Part shown: positions 16,894 to 25,556 of the stretch, in pieces
Layout of the letters: each line of letters begins with the position of its first letter
Position numbering within the stretch: the stretch's first letter is position 1
From: Xylanibacillus composti
GTDB lineage: Bacteria; Bacillota; Bacilli; Paenibacillales; K13
NCBI RefSeq assembly: GCF_018403685.1
Contig: NZ_BOVK01000015.1
Span: 62,001-126,000 of the forward strand
DNA: 64,000 nt
Direction: 5' to 3'
Notes under the pieces: generated by a model
Databases searched by the model: none
The model's input: only the letters and a program-made list of their open reading frames with translations
What the model was told of the DNA's origin: nothing
Translations under genes and position numbers: made by a program

Positions 16894-17733
16894 TTAGTAA
16901 GTAAAGTTGAATCTATCATTATATTCAGTTTGGCAAAAACCGCTAAAACTAATTACGCCATAGGATATGGTAACGTCAGTACCCCCAGGGCAAATTCTAT
17001 GTGCATAACCTATTTCAACTGCGCCAGTTGTGCCAGCATTACTTTTTTTGACCCTTATTTCTTGCCTTCCCCATCCATCCTGTGGATCACCGCCAGCAAT
17101 CACATTAACCTTCCAAGAATTCCCCTGAATAAGTTTTTTATCGATTGCATTCGTATAAACATGCGCCTCACCTTGATTGTATGGATTCCATCTCCAATAA
17201 TGTAATCCGGTGGGGTCACCATACGGGGTAACTTTATCTTGCCAAGCCATGGCCAATTTATCAGTATAAGCATTAAAAGGACCTTTATTCCATTTATAGT
17301 CAGCATAAACAGCATAGGAATTTTCAGACGAATTTACAGACCCGTATTTGACAACCCAACCCCATAATTCAAAATCGCTTGTAGATACTTTTTGAATATC
17401 CATATCGCTTTTACGTATAGCTGAATCGTCTTCACTAATGACTATGCGGTTACCTTGCTCGTCTACACTAGTAATTTTGGGAGTAAGTTTTTGGACGGCC
17501 CATTTTTTTCCGCCTCTAGATGCTATATCTATTTTCATATCGTCTTGCATGAGTGCTAACTCCTCATTGGTAAAGCCCATTTTTTTCAAGTGCAAATCCA
17601 CTTTTTTAATCTCATCCAAACTTGATAATGCTAATGGTTTGACGAAAAATTCTGAATCTTCATTGGAAACAGCAACAACACTTTGAGAAACAATTAAAAA
17701 CATAGAAAATAACAAGAAAAATATTTTTTTCAT
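16894..17733 (-). CDS. Secreted protein of unknown function
   Basis: A 279-residue exported protein. ATG at 17733 is chosen because AGGAGG lies seven bases before it and it begins a clear signal peptide (MKKIFFLLFSMFLIVS, cleavage probably after VVAV). The mature part has a charged N-terminal region, then a Trp/Tyr-rich domain (YADYKWNKGPF, LHYWRWNPYNQGEAH) and two late cysteines (ICPGG and GFCQ) that could form a disulphide. No family is recognised. AT-rich composition and the position point to acquisition by transfer. Confidence 0.75.
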   Translation of the reverse strand: MKKIFFLLFSMFLIVSQSVVAVSNEDSEFFVKPLALSSLDEIKKVDLHLKKMGFTNEELALMQDDMKIDIASRGGKKWAVQKLTPKITSVDEQGNRIVISEDDSAIRKSDMDIQKVSTSDFELWGWVVKYGSVNSSENSYAVYADYKWNKGPFNAYTDKLAMAWQDKVTPYGDPTGLHYWRWNPYNQGEAHVYTNAIDKKLIQGNSWKVNVIAGGDPQDGWGRQEIRVKKSNAGTTGAVEIGYAHRICPGGTDVTISYGVISFSGFCQTEYNDRFNFTY

Positions 17734-17952
17734 TATCCAACCTCCTAAAAAAGTATGATAGGCGCCTATTTCAATATTATAACAAGTAAACATTAATTTG
17801 GAATAGGACTATGGTTTCAATTGTTGTGATCCTACGTAATTATTGAGAGCTATGGTTATGTTCGGATTTAGTGGGGCAAGGTTCAGTCTATCATTAGCCT
17901 CCCCATGTTGAAAATGGCTAATGTTCATGATATTTCGGCCAGATCCCATATT

Positions 17953-18398
17953 TCAAGTGGAATGGAAAATGCGATGAAATGATTCAAGTTTTATTGCAGC
18001 TCTGGAATCGCCAATGTTCAGATAGAAAATATGGAGTAATGATGCTGCTACTATATTAAGAGCGAATTGGAGTTTTAGAACAAAAAGCGAGCAGCTAAAT
18101 AAATATCTAGAAAAGAAAAGAGGTGTAACGAACACAACGAAAAGCACGATTATCACGCCAAGGAAAGCGCCAACTCCCAAGGTTAATCTTTATCCAATCT
18201 AAAGAATAACCGACTGCCAATGAGGCCAATGGTCAGTTGTCCAATCGAAAAACCTGCTATAAAACTGAATACATAAATCCCGATAGCTGATATCCAATAA
18301 AACTGCCGCTTGCCAAATATCGCAAGAAAAAATGAAACGAACCCTCCGATTAGTGTGGTAAATGCAATTATGGTTAATATCGGAATGGCGTAACATCT
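17953..18398 (-). pseudogene. Remnant of one or two membrane-protein genes
   Basis: On the minus strand a 71-codon open frame (18398-18183) reads as two hydrophobic helices, with GGFVSFFLAIFGKRQFYW in the middle, but has no start codon and a stop just before it. A second frame (18180-17953), opening with TTG, gives a further 75-residue hydrophobic protein without a convincing ribosome site. A short N-terminus in another frame (MRAYDKIEDVTP, about 18420) suggests a frameshift. Best read as a decayed gene; the family is unknown. The rest of 17734-17952 holds no gene I can support. Confidence 0.4.
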
Positions 18399-18479
18399 TC
18401 AATTTTATCATATGCCCGCATCGTATCGAGCTAGTCTGCCTGTTTAACTCGCTACAAACGAAGGTTAATCGTTTTTTTC

Positions 18480-18539
18480 TTGACAAATAACTACTTTATG
18501 TCTCAAACTAACTAATAAGTTACATAACTTATGAGTTAG
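18480..18539 (+). promoter_or_regulatory. Promoter and TetR operator of the efflux operon
   Basis: TTGACA at 18480-18485 is a perfect -35. A 32-bp palindrome at 18508-18539 has arms CTAACTAATAAGTT and AACTTATGAGTTAG (13 of 14 paired) around ACAT. It overlaps the expected -10/start region and ends just before the ribosome site of the tetR gene. Its size and place fit an autoregulatory TetR-family operator. The -10 itself is not clear. Confidence 0.65.
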
Positions 18540-18552
18540 GGGGTTGCAAGCT

Positions 18553-19152
18553 ATGAAAAAAACAACGAAAGGCGCAGATAGTAAGAACAAGATTTTGGAA
18601 GCGGCCATTGATCTATTTGCTGAAAAGGGGTACAGGGGAACGAAGATCAGCGATATTGTGAAAGCCGCAGGACTGACTCAAGCCGCTTTTTATTTATATT
18701 TTTCAAGTAAGGAAAGCATATTCCAAGAAATATTAGAACGGTTCTATATGAGATTGGAGGAGCATCTTCAAGCGGCGGTAATGCCGTCTGCAATCGAGCC
18801 GGGAGAATTTTCGATGCGAATACGAAGAAATATCGAATCCATCCTCACCATCTTTCAGGAACATCCCAAGGCAACGAGAATATTTTTAACTGAAGAAAGA
18901 AGCATTGATGAGGTGGAAATACTCATTCATCAGACGATTGCAAGCAATCTGAAGCAGCATCAGTCAACGGGACTTATACGGAACGATTTATCTCCGCACA
19001 TGATGGCGAATGGTATGATCGGCCTGTTCATTCAAGTCACGCTCAAAGAATTGCTTGAAAAGCAACGTTCGCCTAAGGATGTCGCCAACGAGATTACCGA
19101 AGTGTTACTGTATGGACTTGCCCAATATCGTCCAGAAGGGACTGGTCGTTGA
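18553..19152 (+). CDS. TetR/AcrR-family transcriptional regulator
   Basis: A 199-residue repressor. The N-terminal helix-turn-helix spans about residues 10-57 (ILEAAIDLFAEKGYRGTKI, then AFYLYFSSKESIF); the remaining helices form the ligand-binding and dimer domain. ATG at 18553 is chosen since TTAGGGGG lies ten bases before it; an in-frame TTG at 18544 is too close to that site. It overlaps the next gene by one base (TGATG). It probably controls its own operon through the palindrome at 18508-18539. Confidence 0.93.
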   Translation: MKKTTKGADSKNKILEAAIDLFAEKGYRGTKISDIVKAAGLTQAAFYLYFSSKESIFQEILERFYMRLEEHLQAAVMPSAIEPGEFSMRIRRNIESILTIFQEHPKATRIFLTEERSIDEVEILIHQTIASNLKQHQSTGLIRNDLSPHMMANGMIGLFIQVTLKELLEKQRSPKDVANEITEVLLYGLAQYRPEGTGR

Positions 19153-19745
19153 TGCTTCCAGTTTTGGATTCTGCCATTAGCATTCAGTCGTTGATCTGGC
19201 TGTTTCTGGCCGCATTTATGCTCCATGATTTTGAGGAGATCATTCGGATTGAGCCGTGGTTCCGCAAGCATCGCAATGTGATCTTTGCTCGGGTGCCTGC
19301 CTGGTTCCATAAAGACCTTCAGCCGTTCTCGCGAATGACCTCTTCACAATTTGCCGTAGCTGTATGCGTGGAGTTCGTTATTTTTATTCCTTGTACGTAC
19401 CTCGCGGCAGAGAAGGGAATGTATTTGATGTTCTTGGGCTTCAACACCGTCATGCTGCTTCACGTATTCACGCATGTGGGACAGGCGCTGTTCGTCAGAA
19501 TGCTTACGCCGGGTGTGATCACAGCTGTAGCTGTTGTATTGCCGTACAGCCTGTATTTATTTTACCGGTTACTTAACGAGAATTTGGTCTCGCTGTCGGA
19601 TATTCTGATCAGCCTGCCGTTTGGGTTGACGTTAGTTCCAATCGTACTGTTCGGGCATAAGCTGGGCGAGCGGCTCATTCCAATGTCTAATCATACTAGT
19701 GAAAAGGAAGTTGACTATGCTGCCAATCCTAATTGTGGGATGTGA
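19152..19745 (+). CDS. HXXEE-domain membrane protein
   Basis: A 197-residue integral membrane protein with the HXXEE signature (HDFEE near residue 25) early in the sequence, followed by about five hydrophobic segments. Function of the family is unknown. It overlaps the TetR stop by one base and the next gene by 29 bases, so the three are one transcript. The link to TetR and small multidrug transporters suggests a part in export or in modifying the exported compound, but that is inference. Confidence 0.75.
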   Translation: MLPVLDSAISIQSLIWLFLAAFMLHDFEEIIRIEPWFRKHRNVIFARVPAWFHKDLQPFSRMTSSQFAVAVCVEFVIFIPCTYLAAEKGMYLMFLGFNTVMLLHVFTHVGQALFVRMLTPGVITAVAVVLPYSLYLFYRLLNENLVSLSDILISLPFGLTLVPIVLFGHKLGERLIPMSNHTSEKEVDYAANPNCGM

Positions 19746-20085
19746 GATAGGCTTCTGGCTGTTCGTTATTGCGGGCCTCGTTTGTCGTTATGTGTGGAAC
19801 CTGCCTAAAGTCGGAGTTGTTTTACTTGCATGCACCCCATTGGTCGATATTGTATTGCTTGTTGCCACAGGATTAAATTTAAGGAGCGGTTCGTCAGCAA
19901 CATTCGTCCATAGTTTGTCTGCTATCTATTTAGGCGTTTCCATTGTATATGGACACCGTATGATTCGCTGGGCGGATCAACGCTTTGTACATCGGTTCAA
20001 GAAAGGGCCGGCTCCGGCACCAAAGCCGAAGGTTGGGATAGAACGGGCACGTTACGAACGAAAGACTTGTGCCACGGAAGGATAA
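19717..20085 (+). CDS. Small multi-spanning membrane protein, unknown
   Basis: A 122-residue protein with three to four hydrophobic segments (about 2-25, 31-53, 63-80) and a basic, proline-rich cytoplasmic tail (KKGPAPAPKPK). ATG at 19717 follows AAAGGAAG inside the end of the preceding gene. No specific family is recognised. A hairpin terminator immediately follows, and a group II intron is inserted right behind that. Confidence 0.65.
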   Translation: MLPILIVGCEIGFWLFVIAGLVCRYVWNLPKVGVVLLACTPLVDIVLLVATGLNLRSGSSATFVHSLSAIYLGVSIVYGHRMIRWADQRFVHRFKKGPAPAPKPKVGIERARYERKTCATEG

Positions 20086-20128
20086 AAGCCTGGGAGATAC
20101 TGTTCTACAGTGATCTCTTGGGCTTTTT
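20084..20128 (+). terminator. Terminator used as group II intron target
   Basis: AAAAGCC...GAGAT..CTG pairs with CAG..ATCTC..GGCTTTTT around a TTCTA loop, followed by a T-tract. The group II intron begins four bases after it, as is known for class C introns, which insert behind such hairpins. Confidence 0.75.
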
Positions 20129-20131
20129 GTT

Positions 20132-21644
20132 GTGTGCCCGGCATGGGCGGTAACTAGGCGGTGAAAGTCCGCTACAGGCTTGGCAGTAGGAACTGTTAGC
20201 TGAAGGCAAGGGTGTCGGTCGCGAGGCCGAATCTGAAGGAAGCCAGAAGCAAACCCTCGGTCTGACGAACAGAAATCAAATAGAAGGCATGATGAGACGG
20301 ACGAGCTTGCAACACAAAGCAAAGTCCAATACTGCCCGAATCTCATCATGTAGATGTGGCAGATGGATGAGGGGAAAGTTACCGCTCTTACCCGGGGAGG
20401 TCTCACAGACATGAAGTAGGGAAAAAATCCGAAACATGGAGTAAAGCTTGCTGTGAGAAGTCAGCAGAGGCCATAGTACGCGAGTCGCGAAAGTGGCGAG
20501 CGGAAGGGCTGAACAATCGTAAGTCTCGAGTACAAACTGAAAGGAGAGTCGATGTGATGAAAGCAGAATACCGAAAGGGCTGCCGGCAAAGAGATAGCAT
20601 GGAACGTGAAGGGTATGCAGGAGCGCGGAGCATCGGAACTCGGGAAGGTAGAGAAAGAGACGGTGCAACCGATCTGATGGAACGCATCTTGCGATCTGTC
20701 TAAATACTTCGACACGCTCAACCACGAGCTTCTTTTAAACATCCTGCGCAAACACATCCAGGAAAAAGGCGTCATCGATCTGATCAAGAAATACCTGAAA
20801 AGCGGAGTCATGGAGAACGGGGTGCGTCGGGCAACGGAAGAGGGCTCGCCACAGGGTGGCCCGCTGTCGCCGCTTCTGGCTAACATCTACCTGAACGAAT
20901 ATGATCAGGAGATGGAAAGCCGAGGCGTGACGGTCATCCGCTATGCGGATGATATCGTCGTGCTGGCGAAGAGTAAACGAGCAGCCCTACGACTGCTGGA
21001 ATCCAGCCGGACGTACTTGGAACAGAAGCTCAAGCTCCAGATGAATGCGCAAAAGAGCAAAGTCGTCAGCGTCGTTGCGCAGAAACACTTCAAATTCCTT
21101 GGATTCGCGTTAGGCAAGAACGGAAAGGGCGTATACGTGCGCGTACACCGCCAATCCCTGGCCAAAGCAAAGAAGAAGCTGAAGGAACTAACGAGTCGAA
21201 GTCAAGGCAGAAATGCCCGGCAGGTCATGGAGAACGTGAAAGTCTACATTCGCGGCTGGATCGGCTACTTCTATGTAGCGGACATGAAACGAATTCTGCA
21301 AAGCTGGAACGAATGGCTGAGAAGACGAATGCGCATGTATATCTGGAAGCAATGGAAGAAGCCGCGGACGAAGGTGCAGAACCTGCGAAAATTGGGAGTG
21401 CCGGAGTGGCAGGCTTACCAATGGGGAAACACAAGGCTGGGTTACTGGCGAATCGCCGGGAGCGCAGTACTAAATCGCTCTGTAACAAACGAAAGGCTCG
21501 CGCAAGCAGGGTATTATGACTTCCCTGCTCAGTACGAGCGCTTACGTCAAGTGTACTCAAACGGTTGAACCGCCGTGTACCGAACGGTATGCACGGTGGT
21601 GTGGAAGGTCGGCTACTCAACTAATGGGTAGCCTCCTATCCGAT
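20132..21644 (+). mobile_element. Group II intron (class C-like), degenerate
   Basis: The 5' end GTGTGCCCGGCATGGG and the following structured 400 bases are the start of a bacterial group II ribozyme. The 3' end holds domain V (about 21567-21600, stem with CGAA-type loop) and domain VI (21605-21644), ending CTATCCGAT. Inside is a broken reverse transcriptase/maturase gene. Total length near 1.5 kb is shorter than the usual 1.8-1.9 kb, matching the internal deletion in that gene. Ends are set by consensus and could be off by a few bases. Confidence 0.88.
20557..21568 (+). pseudogene. Intron-encoded reverse transcriptase/maturase, internally deleted
   Basis: An ORF at 20557-20703 gives the usual head of these proteins (MKAEYRKGCRQRDS, then GATDLMERIL) and stops. 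In the next frame, open from 20678, the sequence resumes at DLSKYFDTLNHELL and runs to 21568. The joined product lacks the early fingers region (RT blocks before the FDT motif; roughly 130-150 residues by comparison with complete relatives) and has a frameshift. The YADD catalytic motif (RYADDIVVL), the maturase X region and the C-terminal GIIM motif are kept. It cannot make a full enzyme. Confidence 0.85.
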
Positions 21645-21678
21645 TGAATGGAAATAATAAGGCTGGAGGTGTCAAGGA

Positions 21679-22020
21679 ATGAATGCAAATTGGATGAAGG
21701 TCTTTGTCGCTGCATTTTTTGAAGTTTTTTGGGTGATTGGGTTGAAACACGCGAATGATTTTTGGACGTGGGCTGGCACTGTCATTTCGATTGCGGTCAG
21801 CTTTTATCTGATGATTATGGCAGGCAAGAAGCTTCCTGTCGGCACTGTGTATGCGGTGTTTGTAGGGTTAGGTACGGCGGGAACGGTGTTTTCCGATATT
21901 GTGTTCTTTGGCGAGCCTTTTAGGCCAGAGAAGATCCTGCTGATCCTCATTTTGTTGGCAGGGGTCATCGGCTTGAAATTAGTCACGAAGGATAAAGCTG
22001 TGGAAGGAGCTGGCTCTTAA
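21679..22020 (+). CDS. Paired SMR multidrug efflux subunit, YkkC-like
   Basis: A 113-residue, four-helix small multidrug resistance protein. The conserved membrane Glu is in [15 protein letters not shown] and the family motif [18 protein letters not shown] is intact. The sequence is close to B. subtilis YkkC. It overlaps the second subunit by one base, as expected for an obligate heterodimer. GGAGGTG precedes the ATG. No guanidine riboswitch is visible ahead of it, so control is probably by the TetR protein upstream. Confidence 0.9.
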   Translation: MNANWMKVFVAAFFEVFWVIGLKHANDFWTWAGTVISIAVSFYLMIMAGKKLPVGTVYAVFVGLGTAGTVFSDIVFFGEPFRPEKILLILILLAGVIGLKLVTKDKAVEGAGS

Positions 22021-22334
22021 TGGCGTGGGTGTCTTTGGTTCTGGCAGGTTTATTTGAGATGTTCGGCGTTATCATGATTAGTCAATTGCACAGAGATCGA
22101 AATTGGCGGTCGCTGTTTCTGTTGGTGGCCGGGTTTGGAGCCAGCTTTATCTTCCTTGCCATTGCGATGCAGACATTGCCGATGGGCACGGCCTACGCCA
22201 TCTGGACCGGGATCGGCGCTTCCGGCGGTGCGATTCTAGGGATGGTTCTCTATGGGGAATCCAGAGAGTGGAAGAGAATTGTATTTATCGCCATGATCCT
22301 CGGGGCGACTGTCGGCTTAAAGCTTATTTCCTAG
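22020..22334 (+). CDS. Paired SMR multidrug efflux subunit, YkkD-like
   Basis: Second subunit of the heterodimeric efflux pump, 104 residues, four membrane helices. The conserved Glu lies in LFEMFGVIM and the loop motif PMGTAYAIWTGIGASGG is typical. Start is coupled to the stop of its partner (TAATG). Together the pair would expel cationic drugs or dyes in exchange for protons. Behind it, 22335-22611 contains no gene I can support. Confidence 0.9.
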   Translation: MAWVSLVLAGLFEMFGVIMISQLHRDRNWRSLFLLVAGFGASFIFLAIAMQTLPMGTAYAIWTGIGASGGAILGMVLYGESREWKRIVFIAMILGATVGLKLIS

Positions 22335-22611
22335 AGAAACTCTTGGAGTCCCATTAAAGGAGCTTCCTCCGCACTTTATCGTCCTTCCCCCGCGGCTATG
22401 ATGAGCTGGGCATGCAGTACTTGCCGCCGTGCAAGACGGCAGCTGTGAGCGGTGCGGTCAAGCTTTTTTGCAGAATGACACGGCCAGCAAAGAGAACGGC
22501 ATACCAAGCGCTCCAGATTTCTTCCGTCGGGATTGGCGATTTCCTGGATCAAATCGGCTCTGGGCTGGATGGCCGCGCAACGGCAGTTCCTCCCTTCCTA
22601 GTTGTGCAGCT

Positions 22612-23658
22612 CTAGCGCTTTTTGAGTAAATATTTGGCATATTGTATGGGTGCTTCATACGTTCGTCTGAATGTCTTGTGCATGTTAGCCTTCTTGAATC
22701 CATAGCGCATATCACGGCCATTCATCTCTATAAAATAAGGATTGCCCTCCGGGCTAATGCCGATATCCAGTCCTACATCGGCCAGCCGCTTCAATCGATT
22801 CCCCAAGTAGCGGGCAACCTGCAGCGAGAATTGTCTGGTGGATTGCTCGACAAGACTCGGATGAGCAAAGCTGTGCCGGAATAACGACCCGCATGCTTTG
22901 GCCGTGCCTCCGCGCGCGACATTGGTCACATGGCTTCCTTTTCGCGCGACCTTGCCATACATGCCGGTCACTTGCCATTGTCCGCGCGCCCCCCGCTGCA
23001 CAGTTACCCGAATATCGTAGGGTCTCCCTTTATATTTAGCTAACGGGATCGTTTGTTGAATCATATATTTCTGCTTGCGCACAACCCGGTTAATTGTCTT
23101 TACCGCTGTTCGTTTGTCGGCAATCGTGGTGCGATGGGGAAGCTGCAATTTGATTTTTCCATTGCGGATGCGCGTGATCTTGATGATTCCCTTGCCTACA
23201 CTGCTACTCTGAGGCTTGACGTAGAAGCTTGGGGAAGCCTCCAGCTCCCGATTCAGTCTGGCTGATGAATAGCGGGCTGTGGCAGGGAGATGAGCGGTGA
23301 ATGGTCCTCTCAAGAGCTGATGGATCACGTATTTGGAATAGCGGGTTCGCTCATTGAACAAATGGCTTTTTTTGGCCAATTCGCGCATGCGCTTTCTCAT
23401 TTTTTCCCCTTTGGGCATGCTTCGATTGTGAATCACCTTCGGTATGGGGAGCTTGACATAGCGATATTTGCCATTGGCATAGCGATAGCCCATCGCTTGT
23501 CCGGAAGCGGGGAAGGTCTTCTCCAGGCACATGTAGAATGGTCGAAGTCCGTGCTTCGCTGCGGCTCGATTATAAATGCTCAGTTTTTCCGGACTGGATT
23601 TCTTGCTGCCGATCGTTCGAAAAACTTGGGCATCCACCAATATGCCTACCGTTTTCAT
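22612..23658 (-). CDS. YheC/YheD-family spore coat-associated protein (ATP-grasp)
   Basis: A 348-residue ATP-grasp protein of the YheC/YheD family, found at the endospore coat. The start MKTVGILVDAQ at 23658 follows AGGAGGTG by ten bases; an upstream extension of the frame has no coding character. Motifs: PQSSSVGKGI (ATP-grasp lid), RGGTAKAC, and DIGISPEGNPYFIEMNGRD with the metal-binding acid/Asn. It shares a 19-base upstream element with the glycosyltransferase unit at 25.6 kb, so both may be switched on together in sporulation. Confidence 0.88.
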   Translation of the reverse strand: MKTVGILVDAQVFRTIGSKKSSPEKLSIYNRAAAKHGLRPFYMCLEKTFPASGQAMGYRYANGKYRYVKLPIPKVIHNRSMPKGEKMRKRMRELAKKSHLFNERTRYSKYVIHQLLRGPFTAHLPATARYSSARLNRELEASPSFYVKPQSSSVGKGIIKITRIRNGKIKLQLPHRTTIADKRTAVKTINRVVRKQKYMIQQTIPLAKYKGRPYDIRVTVQRGARGQWQVTGMYGKVARKGSHVTNVARGGTAKACGSLFRHSFAHPSLVEQSTRQFSLQVARYLGNRLKRLADVGLDIGISPEGNPYFIEMNGRDMRYGFKKANMHKTFRRTYEAPIQYAKYLLKKR

Positions 23659-23696
23659 GTTGAGCTTGCACCTCCTGCGGTTGTCCAAACTAGACA

Positions 23697-23746
23697 CTTT
23701 AGTATGATATGTTGACGCAGCCGGAATGGTTGTGGTCAAGCGTGCA
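23697..23746. repeat. Upstream element, copy 1
   Basis: CTTTAGTAT at 23697 and the perfect 19-mer GGTTGTGGTCAAGCGTGCA at 23728-23746 recur in the same order and nearly the same spacing at 25731-25783. This copy lies between the yheC-like gene (minus) and the methyltransferase (plus). On the minus strand CATATCATA near 23706-23714 resembles a sigmaK -10. Confidence 0.7.
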
Positions 23747-23853
23747 CACTGAGAAAACTGATGATGCGGCCTATAGACGAACATCCTTCCCGCCGCGTAT
23801 TTTTTCACGGAAGCAGGATAGATTATGGTTGTACGAATCCTGGAGGAAGGAAG

Positions 23854-24480
23854 GTGAGTCCGATTTCCCTGCCAATTGCGCCACAATGGTATCACAGATT
23901 TGTACGTCCCAAATGGTTCACTCAGAAATATATTCACCAGCATATCCGGTCCAATTTCAATCTGCATCATCAGGTCGTGCTGGACTTTGGCTCGGGTACG
24001 GGGGCCAACTGCCCGATGGTTCATCCTTCGTACTATTTGGGTGTCGACCCCGATGCCAAGCGAATCGAATACGCCAGGAAATTATATCCGCAACATACCT
24101 TTCAGGTGTTTGACAGAAAGACATTCCCCGTTGAAGACAACAGTGTCGACTGTATCCTGATTATCGCGGTGCTGCATCACATCCCGTCGCAGGAAATTGC
24201 TGCTTATATGAGTGAATTCGTGAGGATATTGAAGCCGGATGGCCGGATGATCGTCATGGAGCCTTGCATTTGCAAGAGCAAGCCCATTTGCAGCTGGTTT
24301 ATGAAGAAGGTTGACAAAGGCGCATACATCCGGGACGAAGAGGGGTACTTGAAGCTGTTTCCGCGGCATGAATTTGAATGCAGTGTGCTGAAACGATTTC
24401 ACAAATGTTTTCTGTATCATGAGCTGTTCTTCTCGGCCAGACGAAAATCATGCGCTTACCCGCGCCGGCGCTGGCTATAA
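23854..24480 (+). CDS. Class I SAM-dependent methyltransferase
   Basis: A 208-residue methyltransferase with motif I VLDFGSGTGANC and motif II YLGVDPDAKRI; the segment VDCILIIAVLHHIP fits motif IV, and ILKPDGRMIVMEP motif post-IV. GTG at 23854 is chosen because GGAGGAAGGAAG precedes it directly; the frame extends upstream without a ribosome site. It is divergent from the yheC-like gene and its last 25 bases overlap the convergent glycosyltransferase gene. A role in modifying the coat or its glycans is inferred from position only. Confidence 0.85.
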   Translation: MSPISLPIAPQWYHRFVRPKWFTQKYIHQHIRSNFNLHHQVVLDFGSGTGANCPMVHPSYYLGVDPDAKRIEYARKLYPQHTFQVFDRKTFPVEDNSVDCILIIAVLHHIPSQEIAAYMSEFVRILKPDGRMIVMEPCICKSKPICSWFMKKVDKGAYIRDEEGYLKLFPRHEFECSVLKRFHKCFLYHELFFSARRKSCAYPRRRWL

Positions 24481-25556
24481 ATAAGACTCAGTCTGTCAGC
24501 GGTGCGCTGCCAGTTGAATTGACGAACCGCCGTATCGCGTCCCATTCTGGAGATGTACGCGGCAGTCGTTTTTTTGTTGGCCAGCTTGATGATATAGGCT
24601 GCAAAGCTTTCGGGACTGCGGTAATTGCGCACGAGATAGCCATTCTTGCCATGTTGAATAATCTCTTTAATCCCGCCAATGCTTGAGGCAATGACAGGAA
24701 CCCCCGCACTCATCGCTTCCACGTTAACGAGGCCAAAGGCCTCATGCAACTGGGAAGGGCACACGAAGCAATCTGCCGCCTGATAGAGCCTGTGCATTTT
24801 GCTGTGAGGGACCTTTCCGATAAAGGCCGCAGCTACTCCCGCTTTTTTGGCTTGCGCTTTCAATGAGCGTATATACGGCTGCTTTCCTCTGCCGACGATC
24901 ATTAATTTGGCGTGCGGCACCTTCTTCTGAACGAGGCGGGTTGCCTGGATGAGGACATGCACGCCTTTTCTGGGAATGAGACGTCCGGCGAACAGGATGG
25001 CAAAGCAGCGATTGAGCTGATATGCGCTGCGTGCGGCCTGCCGTTTGGCTGGGTCCGCCGGCTTGAATCTTTCAGTATCTACGCCAAGATGCGCCGTTTT
25101 GATTTTATGTCTTTGTCGCGGAAAGCGGGTACCCAATCTTTGCGTTAACGAGGTGCTGTTCGAAACGATCAGATCGGCCTTGTTCAAGCTGGCTGCGACT
25201 TTGGGCTGGTTCGGCACAAAGGTTAAGGAATGCAAAAAAAGGGAGACGGGCGTGCCGGGGCACAATCGCTTGACGCGTGCCATATAATGCGGACGATTAT
25301 CCACTTGAATGAGGTCGAACCGTTGATGTTTCAAGTAGCGGAGAACGGATGACAGATACGACTTGCTCTTCGCTGCAAGGCGAACAATATGCACCCCTCC
25401 GATTTGCGAGCGGGCTTTCTGTTGCGGAAACCTTCGGCATACGATTGTAATAGAATGCTGCTTGACCATGCGCTTGGCAATGGCGAGCATGCAAATTTCA
25501 ACCGAATTGTCTCCCGGCAGAGGGAACTGCTCGGGAGCGATCATGAGAATGCGCAT
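24456..25556 (-). CDS. GT4-family glycosyltransferase, CotSA-like
   Basis: A 366-residue glycosyltransferase of family 4 (GT-B fold). The acceptor half begins MRILMIAPEQFPLPGDNSVE; the donor half has GRLIPRKGVHVLIQA and the EX7E motif EAFGLVNVE. It resembles the spore coat protein CotSA of B. subtilis. Its neighbours, a YheC/D protein and a methyltransferase, support a spore-coat glycan role. Basic residues are frequent. A small ORF overlaps its start. Confidence 0.85.
   Translation of the reverse strand: MRILMIAPEQFPLPGDNSVEICMLAIAKRMVKQHSITIVCRRFPQQKARSQIGGVHIVRLAAKSKSYLSSVLRYLKHQRFDLIQVDNRPHYMARVKRLCPGTPVSLFLHSLTFVPNQPKVAASLNKADLIVSNSTSLTQRLGTRFPRQRHKIKTAHLGVDTERFKPADPAKRQAARSAYQLNRCFAILFAGRLIPRKGVHVLIQATRLVQKKVPHAKLMIVGRGKQPYIRSLKAQAKKAGVAAAFIGKVPHSKMHRLYQAADCFVCPSQLHEAFGLVNVEAMSAGVPVIASSIGGIKEIIQHGKNGYLVRNYRSPESFAAYIIKLANKKTTAAYISRMGRDTAVRQFNWQRTADRLSLIYSQRRRG

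Noticed and set aside
18400-18552. Guanidine-I (ykkC) riboswitch before the efflux locus
   Set aside because: The conserved riboswitch sequence is not seen before tetR or before the SMR pair; a TetR operator is present instead.
22412-22615. ORFs of 66-67 codons between the SMR genes and the yheC-like gene
   Set aside because: No ribosome site of note, arginine/proline-rich random-looking products, several overlapping frames; no support as genes.
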